DNA from: Flammulina velutipes
Taxonomy: Eukaryota > Basidiomycota > Agaricomycetes > Agaricales > Physalacriaceae
DNA length: 64,000 nt
Assembly (NCBI GenBank): GCA_011800155.1
Contig: CM022377.1
Coordinates: 558,001-622,000, forward strand
Direction of reading: 5' to 3'
Made by a program: the position numbers and the translations under genes. The first letter of the stretch is position 1. Every line of letters starts with the position of its first letter. Below the pieces are notes generated by a model, which was given only the letters and a program-made list of their open reading frames with translations, did not search any database and was not told where the DNA came from. Positions 55,843 through 64,000 of the stretch are shown here, piece by piece.

Positions 55843-58800
55843 TCAATGTCGAGCTCTCTTCCGACGGACTTGCAAATAACCAGCCTCCGGCGTCGGTGGT
55901 TCATCGTCTGCTGATGGCACTGGCGCTACCGCCTCTTCCTCTTCCTCCTCATCTCCACGAGGTCTCTTCCGTGAAGGAGTAGGCGTCGTAGGATCCGGCG
56001 ATGGTGAATGTTCAATTGTAGGCGAAGAGACCTTGGCCACCTCTTCAGCAGCAGCCGTTGACGGCTTAACAGGAGATTTGCTTTTGGCCTTCGACTTATA
56101 GGTTGGTCTGGGACGTGGGCGAGCTTTAGGAGTGGTTGCCGTGGGCTCATCCTCGTCTGTCTGCGCCGCCATCGCATCAAGCCCCCGTTTCGCTGCTGCT
56201 CTCCGTGGACGCCGGCTTGTGGTGGCAGGTCCTGGACCATCCGCCTCACTTTCGTCTTGAACCATATGCTCTACTTCACTCTCGTCGTCCGTAGTAGCCT
56301 TGCCCTTGCCCTTCCCTTTAGTCTTCCGTGGTCTGGCTGGCGCTGTAATCGATATTAGGTTGGTCTTAACAGTGTAAAGAATATCCATACGTTTGTTCTC
56401 CTTGTCCTTGGACATCAGCTTTCTTTCGTATGCTCGCAGAGGTTCCCAGACTGTGGTCGTTCCAATATCCACTTTGCCTTGAGCAAGAGCTTGATCTAAA
56501 TGAGCTTTACTATAGTATAACGTGAACAAGATCCTCAGCAACAATATAATAAGAATAGCACGTACACTGCCAGGGCTTCGCGAGTCTGTACAGCACTAAG
56601 CATCTGTGCCAACGCTCGGAAACACGTAAGCGTTCGAGCAAGAGCACCCTGGTTGTTGTTCGAATTGTATGTCGACAGGCGCTTCGTGAGCCACGAAAGT
56701 ACCATCGTATGCACTTGTACGACGAAGCGCACATCTAGGCGTCGAACAATCGCCAATTGCGTCCCCCGTAACAGGAAGCATGTTGACAATTGCTTTGCCA
56801 ACTGGGCGGCATTCTCTTCATCGCGAGCGACTTTGTCGATGACCATAGTGAATGCCTGCCATAATGAATCAGAATTTGAGCTTGCGAAGACTAAAGTACT
56901 CACCTCCTGTAAAGCTTGAGTTATCACAAGAACAACGATGTCGCCGTCATCGTGATGCAACCATTCTTCTCGGATGGCCTCAACGATAACCTTGGAGCAA
57001 CATAGGTTGAAGGAAGCCCCCAGACGCCCATAATGTGCGAGAATGACAGCACTATGGCGTAGATGAATGACACCAGCACGGATGGCTCTCAAGAATGTCG
57101 TCACGATATCGAGGAACGTGTACTCTTTCTCTAATCTCGCACGAGACTCTTCGTCATCTTTATCTTGGGAAAGATAAGTATACACCATAAGGCAGTAGCT
57201 ACGAGACTTACCCTTTTCATCAGAGTCTGTTTTCTTCGAGCGTTTGGATTTCTTCGCCTCTGCAGCATCACTCCCGGCGTCGCTGTCATTGTCGTCTTCG
57301 TTGTCTTCGATATCGCCGACGATCTCCGCATAACGCTCCATCTCTGCCTGAATATAACCTGCACACCGATACTGGACTTCGTCTTCCATTGTCAATGCAA
57401 CAGCTGCACTTGGGAGAGGAACGCCATCCGCAGAGACAGTCTGCGACGCTGAGAAAAGAACATGCAAGTCAATAAGATTCTTGAAAGCCTGAACATCACA
57501 TCGCGTTATAAGCAAAATACCACTCCGAAATATCAAACAACTCACCGCTCTCTTGACGCCATCTACTGTGTTGGATTGAGTGCCAACTGCAAACTCAACG
57601 AGCTTCTCTAGCAAGATACCGCGTTGGGTTTCCAAAGTCTCACGATATCCTTCGTCGTCTGGGTGAGTCATCAAACCTCTCCCCTTCCACATCACATGCA
57701 GAGTTAGCAGATGAAGTCCCTGTTCGACCATCTAAAAGCAACTTGGTCAACTTGCACAAAGAAACAAGGCATAGATAAGACAGACCAGTTCTTCTCCCGT
57801 GTATCCCAGGCGACCGCGTTCAGCGATAGCAGCGACGAGCTCCCACGCACTACTCTGTTTACCACCCTCATTCTCTTCCATCCACGCTGTCAGGTCGCGA
57901 GTTCCCGCCAATATCCTTAACCGCATGCAAGTAGCACCGAGAGCAAGCACCTCGTCCTCGGAGAATGTTGCAGTTTCGATTTCATCGCGTTCCGTAACAG
58001 CATCGCGAAGCATTGACGACAGTTCGTCCTCCAGTTCAAGAATCTTCGTGCTGTTGGTGTTCGAGAGTGATGTCGCAGCCATCAAGTACATGATAGTATT
58101 CATCGAGAGCGACAGTATAGTGAGCGATGAGTGTGATAGGAATTGCTTGAGGACATCATCCCAGAGCGTAGCATAGTCCTGTCTAACGGTGAGTAAACTT
58201 TGAGAGAAATGACAGAACACTTACGCTTAGGGACCTCATCTCGAGGTATAGCTCCAAGTTCATTAAGGTAGGCAAGATGAGGACGTCCTTGATACGATTC
58301 TCGTCCGATTGATATTTCACAAATAGGCGAGGTAGCCCCTTCATGAGAGCGCGAGTTACTTCATTGGTGATTGCTTCCTCATCACCCTAGAAGAAGAGTC
58401 AGAGATACACAGGACGAAATAACATAAGATGTACCTTCTTTGCAGTGGCTGCATCCTTCTTACTACGGTTGATTGATGCCACCAGTAACTCTAGCAGGAT
58501 ACCCTCCTCCACTTCATCTAGTCGCCATGAATCGTCCACTGACACAGACTCCGCGTCGTCGTCATCGTCATCTCCAGGAGTTTTCCCATTCACCTTCTTC
58601 TTTCCGCGTCTGCCCGTGGAAGGTGCCACTTGAGAGTCAGCAGAGGCTGAGTGATCTAGCAGCAGTATGTCGAGGATCCCGTTCCAATCCGTAACGGGGG
58701 AGAGGTCATCCCAAAGTGCGTCGGTTGCGAGAGCAATCCTCCCTTCACTGTTGCTCTTGGCCCGTCCGGTTACAAGGGAAGCAATCTCAGGTTTCGACCG

Positions 58801-60623
58801 CTTCCCTTCATCTTCGGCATTCCCGTCCTCGTCATCTTCTTTGTAGCCGGAGGCTTCGTCGAGGGCTTTCCCCCATTTCCCGAGCAACGCGGCGATGCCT
58901 TTGATACCCATGCGGTCCTTGTCAGCCTTATCTTTGCCTCCTGCTTCGACGTCCCGATCTTCCACCCATTCCTCCCAAACTCCACGCACAAACCCCCCAA
59001 CGGCTTTTCGAACACGTAGTTCGCTGCAGAAGACGAGGCCACCCAACTTCTCGCGCTCCTCCTCTCCCAACATGCCTGTCTTCTCGATTTCCTCGAGTAT
59101 GTTGAGCACACCCACGCGAACACCAAGGTCGATATCGGCCTCCGCCATTTCTACTAAACGAGGCTTGAATCGTTCAGTAAAATGGTTTAGCGACGTCAGA
59201 AGGTTTTGAGAGTGAGATGAGGTGTAGACAATCTGGAGAGCTTTGACTGCTGCCAGCCGCACATGTGCATCAGCGTCCGAAAGGACCCAACCGACGTAGC
59301 GTAGATATGAAGTCGATAGGAAATGCGAGGGGTGTTTCTTGAAGAATTGCCCTAAGGAACTGATACATTCTGTGCGAATTACAGGGTCCCGGTCGCGATA
59401 TCGGTTGATGAAGACACTAGAACAAAGTCAATCAAATATTCTGTCTCGAATTGAACACGCACCCGTCTATAAAATCCTTGAGGAATTCAGAGAGTTTCTC
59501 TGTGCGTTCATTGACCTCCTTCATCTTGGCCTCGAGGCCTTTGTCTTTGGCACCGGCACTACCTTTAGCTTTGCGTTTCTTTTCTCCCTCGCGTTGTCTG
59601 CCAAGAACCTCGGCCTCCTTTTCCACGTTGCGCGTTACATCGCAGAGTGCAGCTTCAACGTCGAGTGCGACTACGGTGGCTGTATGACGGAAACTTCGAA
59701 GGGGAGCAGAACTCATTGTGACAACCCACGCCGACAAGTTTGGGATAAGGTCGGTGGTGTAGAGGATGCCGGTGTCTGCAGCAGACGAGACGAGACGAGA
59801 TAAAAATTCGGCCAGATGCACGCGAAATTTCTTGAACATGGGATTTTTGGAAGTCAGGGGATAGGTTGGGGATGTTTCCTAGTTTATTCTCTTGAGCCCA
59901 TTTCCCGGCATGACAGTAAAGCTAGAACACACCAGCTTGAGAGCATCGACAAAGTCGTCCACAGCGCTCTGTATTCCGTCTGTGTCGAGAGCCTTGTCCA
60001 CATCAACCGAGTCGTTGCATCCGCATGCTCGTAATATGAGATTGACAAGTTCTGCTTGAGCGGCGCCTGCATCTTGGCCGAAAGACTCTAGAAAATCCTC
60101 CGCGGTGCCCTGCAGAGCAGCTGATGGATTTATAATCGCATCTGAGGAAGGTCAGTGACGGCTCAGGCGTTTAAAAGAGCGCGCACTAAACAATGGATTG
60201 TCGGTGTTGATCTTGGTGTCTTTCGCGACTAGTTCGACGTCGAACGCGACATTGGCTTGCGCTTTTCTCCCTCGAGGTTTGCGCGCTGAAGCCTTTGGGG
60301 TCTTCGTCGCGTCCTATGTAATCGTCAGTGAACACGGTCGCCACACAAAAACAAGACGCGCCTTTTTCGCTGGTTTCTTGATCACCTTGGGCTTTGGGGC
60401 GGCGTATTCCTCTTCCCTCTCTCCTTCCGTGCCTTCGTCTCCTTCCGCCTCGTCGTCGGTGGTCGGTCTCTTTCGCTTGCCAGTATTCGCGACTATTGTG
60501 CTGTCAGATAGTGGTTTGGACAACAAATAAGCGGCAAGTACGAGTGTCGACAGGCTGAACCGGTTTGCGTTCTCTCTGAGATCGTCGAGGCTCTGCTTGA
60601 GAGCTCGTTTGCGAGGAATCCAT
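55843..60623 (-). CDS. SCC3: cohesin subunit SCC3 / STAG
   Basis: Scc3 is the HEAT-repeat subunit of cohesin that binds Scc1 and DNA and is needed for sister-chromatid cohesion. The start MDSSQTSSQAEPRRSQRERK-PVQP is typical of fungal Scc3. An intron joins it to TLANTGKRKRPTTDDEAEGD. Next come GRKAQANVAFDVELVAKDTK, INTDNPLF and the STAG domain (FKKFRVHLAEFLSRLVSSAA, TTDLIPNLSAWVVTMSSAPL, RSFRHTATVVALDVEAALCD). The stromalin conserved domain reads INRYRDRDPVIRTECISSLG, SYLRYVGWVLSDADAHVRLA and AVKALQIVYTSS. Downstream are alpha-helical exons and acidic linkers. The basic, disordered C-terminus (KRPRGDEEEEEEAVAPV) ends at 55843. More than ten short introns are inferred. It fills the spacer between the two inverted arms. 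Confidence 0.93.
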
Positions 60624-60980
60624 CGTTGAAGAACGCGTCGTCTGCGCGTCGCGTTCTGGTAAGAGGAGAGTTGAGTCGGTGCCGAATCAGGGTATTTCGA
60701 TAGAATAATTATCTGTAAATAAATAATTATACACAAACATATGTGCTTACGGAGATTTCGTAACTCGTTAAGTACTACGACCACTACTGGGCTACTCCTC
60801 TCACCACCACCGCCACACATGTCTAATCCAAGAAGTCTAAGCCGTGTCAATTTTCATTTCGCAAACGCTGACTCGTTTCTAGTCACCCCGCCCTTTCTAG
60901 TCACCCCGCCGTCGGCTGTCGGGAGCCGACAGTGTATAAAGCGATCGATTGTGGGTCCTTTATTCTTCTAACAATCCACG
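60624..60980. other. divergent promoter region, SCC3 / right oxygenase copy
   Basis: It contains the outer end of the right inverted arm (from about 60868). It also holds a tandem pair of tttctagtcaccccgcc (about 60887-60920), a short hairpin gtcggct-gtcggg-agccgac (about 60911-60930) and a TATA box at 60935-60940. No coding sequence is seen. Confidence 0.5.
60935..60940 (+). promoter_or_regulatory. TATA box of the right oxygenase copy
   Basis: TATAAA 41 bp before the start codon at 60981, matching the left copy in position and context. Confidence 0.6.
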
Positions 60981-62351
60981 ATGTCTACCACATTGCACCC
61001 AGCCATTTCGCGTCTCCGCTCTGCTCTCAAAGAAGAATACTTCACGAGCGGAACCTGTAAGGTTCCCGTTGAGCACTGTGACCTTTACTACAGGCCGAGT
61101 GCGACTTCTCTGTACGTTGGTCGTTGATTTTATGCGTGTCCTTTGTCTGATTATTGTTTGTGACCCAGCGCTGATCTCAACCTGGCAAAGGCTTCAGATG
61201 AGGAGCTGGCGAAGCTTATTGCTTCGTGCGATGCTGCTCCCTTTGGACGCGGTGCCCAGACGATTATCGATGAAGGCTACCGCAAAGCGCTCAAGCTAGA
61301 GCTTTCGCAGTTTGCCATGCCTTTTGACTTGGCCAGCACCAACATCCTTCAGCGAATTCAACGAGACCTCTTCACTTCGAATACGGCATTGCACCGTGTT
61401 ATCCGTGCGGAGCCTTACAAGCTCAACATCTACGGTATTTTATTGTTTCCGACAAATCATTGATTGTTTCTGACGTCCTCTTCCACAGACAAAGGCTCTT
61501 TCTTTAAGGCCCATAAAGACACCCCACGCGCAAACAACATGTTTGGCTCGCTTGTGATCGTATTTCCCACCCCACATGAAGGCGGCACGTTAGTACTCTC
61601 AAAAGACGGCGAGTCTGGTGAGCAGTGGTCGTTCGATGCTCCCAAGCTACTCGCAGAGGCCACATCCGACGCTCCGGAGATCGCCTTCGTCGCGTTCTAC
61701 AGCGATGTTACACACGAGGTGCTCCCTGTTGCCTCCGGGGCGCGAGTCACCTTGACGTTCAACCTTTTCTTCGACGACATCGTTAAAACCAACGCTTCTA
61801 GTGAAAACTTGATGAAGCATGACATGGTGAAGGACGCGGTACAGGAGCTCATCGATGATCCTGAGGTGTTTCCCGAGGGCGGAATTCTCGGGTTCGGTCT
61901 GGCGCACCAGTACGCTCTAAAGCGAACATCCGATGGGCTGGGCTATCAGCTATCTGAGCTCATCGGATATCTCAAGGGCAGTGATGCACTTGTATACAAA
62001 GTCTGTCGCGATCTCGGGCTAGATGTCACGCTCAAGACGTACTATATCTCGTACAATGACCGGGAGTACATCGGGTCCGATTTCATTGATGATCAGGACC
62101 AGATTGAAGATGACAGAGAGTTGTATGAATATCAAGGTTTGACGAGGATGGACGACAATTCTGACGAGGATGACTCGGAGGAGAATGAAGGCAAGGGAGG
62201 TCGTCCTTCTCTTGTTTGGGTTACGGCTAGGAATGATGTGAATGGGGCGCACTCTAGCTATGTGTCATACGGAAATGAGGCTAGCCTCGCATATGCATAC
62301 GGAAGCGTGTGGCTGGCAGTTGAACGGCCTACCAAAAAATCATCGAAGTAA
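60981..62351 (+). CDS. 2OG-Fe(II) oxygenase, right copy
   Basis: Paralogue of the gene at 54214-55569, with the same intron positions. Start MSTTLHPAISRLRSALKEEY; the intron gtacgttgg...gacccag leads to ADLNLAKASDEELAKLIASC; next exon ends IRAEPYKLNIY; the last long exon begins DKGSFFKAHKDTPRANNMFG. Iron and 2OG ligands are intact (HKD; THEVLPVASGARVTLTF). Differences from the left copy are scattered, for example ATSDAPE against ATPGAPE and ISYNDREYIGSD against ISNEDREYMGSN. The acidic loop is longer (DDNSDEDDSEENEGKGG) and the end differs (ERPTKKSSK). Both copies look functional. The substrate is unknown. Confidence 0.88.
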
Positions 62352-62626
62352 CTGTTGCGTAGTAACTACTTACTGACCTAAAGGAACATAGTATTCAAAT
62401 TTGCCCCGCTTTGTGCTTCATCCATACTGTCTCTGTATACATGTAACGTTTCCGAGCTTTCGAACGCTGGTCGAATCGTCGAATCACATGCTCGCGTTGA
62501 ACCTGAAAGTTGATCGGGCGTTCAATGAATTTGTTCAAGACTCACCACCACAAGCCACCAAATCAACCGTGACAGCTCAGAGCTGCGCGGACGTACTCTG
62601 CGTCCTACGCTCTGGCATCTACATGA
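62352..62626. other. spacer between the oxygenase and unknown gene, right arm
   Basis: Counterpart of 53944-54213 in the left arm, but clearly more diverged than the flanking coding DNA, and about 45 bp longer near 62560-62600. Confidence 0.6.
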
Positions 62627-64000
62627 ATGACTTTCCTGACTTCAGCCGTCACGGCTGTAACTCACAACCACTGGTCTGAGAGTGTCTTACTCGAGAACAC
62701 TTCAGTAAGTTAATTCTGAATGCTCGGTGGCCGTAGTCATGATCAACTTGATGTTCTAGGACGATACATCTGAACTACATGATAACTTGAAATGTCTTGC
62801 TGACACTCTTCACGACAACTTGGTAGCGGCTTTGGCGCTCGAACGGCTTTTCGGAGAACAAAATGACAAGACGATGTACATTGCCCCCTTCATCCGAAGT
62901 GTCATCCATACGGCGGTGACGGGTGTTGAAATTCAGTAAGATGTCTTTCTATGTCTGGCTATGGCTTAACATGTCCTGTAGGCACGTTTCCTCGTACCCT
63001 GTTGCTATAGATCCGTGTTTTGTCGGTAATCCCCTCCTCAGACTTCTCTCTCACTACGGTCATGCTACAGATATCATCTGTGCGAACATCCCCGCTCCCG
63101 TCACTTACGAGGAAGATGGCGATGGTATAACCTCAGAAGGGTCTTCTTCAGACGACGCACTTAATGAAGCAAATGACTATGATATGCAATCGGTTCATGA
63201 GGAACATGACAACACCGAGTCGGAGAGGACCACAAGGAGATGGTTGGCTGGTGAGTATATGACCAAACGGGCAGAGGATCAGGGCGCATCAACCGACTTC
63301 TACCACAACCAAGACTCATCGACCTCATCTGACCATCCCCCGGCGGCTCCTGACTATTCTCTCCTTGCGCGACTTACTGTCGACTCCTCCACTGTGTCGA
63401 CACCACTGGCGTTGATCTGTGTTTCCCAGGCCAAGGAGATGTACGCTGCCATGACCTCATGCTTGTATCAGCGACTAGCTTGGGGGATACACGAACCAAT
63501 GGCAGGTATTGCTCTGGACGACAAGACTTGTAACGTTCGAATACTCTTTGGACGATTCCAGCCTTCCCAGGACTCGGATTGTGTACGCAGATTCCTACAA
63601 TGCATGCTTTTGCTGAAGCTATTTAGTCCACAGTCCACATATCAGATTCCGAGAAAGGTTGCTACGACCTCTCCGACGATTCCAGTGCCCTAGAGTTTGC
63701 ATCTTTTCTTTCGAGATTGTGTCGACACTTTCCAACGATCTATGAAACGGCCATAGCGTTTACACCCCAGCTTGAAGATGACATTGCAGGATGTCGATTA
63801 AAGCTTTGGAGATTGGATCAAGCGGTGCTGGTGGGACCCGAAGAAGGACCATCTTGGGCGGAGAAGATCACACGGTGGCTTGACAGTATCGATGCCTCTT
63901 CTTATGTGGATGACCAGCCACCTTGCGTCGCTGCTTCGTGTGTTTTCTCATGTCTCGTCGGTCCCGGTCTTGCTCACTTGCGTGTTGTAGTTCCTCGAAC
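62627..64000 (+). CDS. large unrecognised fungal gene, right copy, partial at window end
   Basis: The start MTFLTSAVTAVTHNHWSESV matches the left copy. Exons follow with DDTSELHDNLKCLADTLHDN, NLVAALALERLFGEQNDKTM, YIAPFIRSVIHTAVTGVEI, HVSSYPVAIDPCFV and an acidic exon. That exon stays open through DHPPAAPDYSLLARLTVDSS, LALICVSQAKEMYAAMTSCL and YQRLAWGIHEPMAGIALDDK, where the left copy is out of frame. An intron (gtgtac...tatcag) leads to CYDLSDDSSALEFASFLSRL, then AEKITRWLDSIDASSYVDDQ. The coding part runs into the intron that ends at about 63988, and the gene continues past the window. No family is recognised, and no signal peptide or membrane segment is apparent. Confidence 0.6.

Larger units (their letters stand above)
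60868..64000 (+). repeat. right arm of the inverted repeat around SCC3 (cut by the window end)
   Basis: Inverted match to 52572-55663, with the same gene order and intron positions. Identity varies along the arm: very high from about 62630 to the window end, including introns; lower in the oxygenase gene; lowest in the intergenic spacer 62352-62626, which has an insertion of about 45 bp relative to the left arm. Confidence 0.88.

Noticed and set aside
52572..64000. Inverted arms as terminal repeats of a DNA transposon
   Set aside because: The spacer carries conserved SCC3 and no transposase. The arms hold ordinary intron-bearing genes, so segmental duplication is the better explanation.
1..64000. 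Biosynthetic gene cluster, CRISPR array or retroelement
   Set aside because: I found no polyketide synthase, peptide synthetase or terpene synthase core gene, no spaced repeats, and no reverse transcriptase or integrase motifs in the frames I examined.

Overview
This window looks like nuclear DNA of a basidiomycete fungus, most likely an Agaricomycete (mushroom-forming) species. Genes are dense and sit on both strands. Almost every gene is broken by short introns of about 45-60 bp with GT...AG borders. The gene set is eukaryotic and fungal: EMC2, exopolyphosphatase, aquaglyceroporin, G-protein alpha subunit, RhoGAP, UTP14, URM1, an EZH2-type SET methyltransferase, ribosomal protein eS30, a transketolase-family enzyme, threonine synthase, a Tra2-like RRM protein and cohesin SCC3. 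All functional names rest on reading motifs by eye, without database searches. Coordinates given for a gene run from start codon to stop codon and include introns.

Layout. 0.8-4.4 kb: a small secreted protein, then EMC2 (-) and PPX1 (+) back to back with only 31 bp between their start codons. 5-15.7 kb: a duplication-rich block with a truncated ADH/quinone-oxidoreductase-like copy, a full copy (+), an aquaglyceroporin (+), a divergent G-alpha (-), a second full ADH copy (-) and a small ADH scrap. The two full ADH copies form an inverted repeat around the aquaporin and G-alpha genes. 15.9-20 kb: RhoGAP-like protein, a KRE9/KNH1-like secreted protein with an apparent frameshift, and an EXPERA-type membrane protein. 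20.3-31.9 kb: UTP14, a tRNA-like gene with an odd anticodon and body combination, a polytopic membrane protein, URM1, a Cys-rich secreted protein, an EZH2-like gene and RPS30. 32.2-39.5 kb: mainly metabolic genes (transketolase/dihydroxyacetone-synthase type, threonine synthase, a paraoxonase-like lactonase), then a Tra2-like splicing factor. 39.8-49.7 kb: two large Ser/Pro-rich coiled-coil proteins around a gene-poor gap.

50.3-64 kb: the most striking structure. A cohesin SCC3 gene lies between two roughly 3.1 kb inverted arms. Each arm carries a 2OG-Fe(II) oxygenase gene and the start of an unrecognised large gene. Divergence between the arms is uneven: the unknown gene is nearly identical including introns, while the oxygenase genes and the spacer between the two genes differ more. 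One copy of the unknown gene seems disrupted by a single-base change in a C run. The right arm runs off the end of the window.

The window is mostly housekeeping genes with no operon-like functional clustering. The unusual biology lies in the two inverted gene duplications with 5-6 kb spacers, the G-alpha with a replaced catalytic Gln, and several locally decaying genes. I did not find a new defence, biosynthetic or mobile system.
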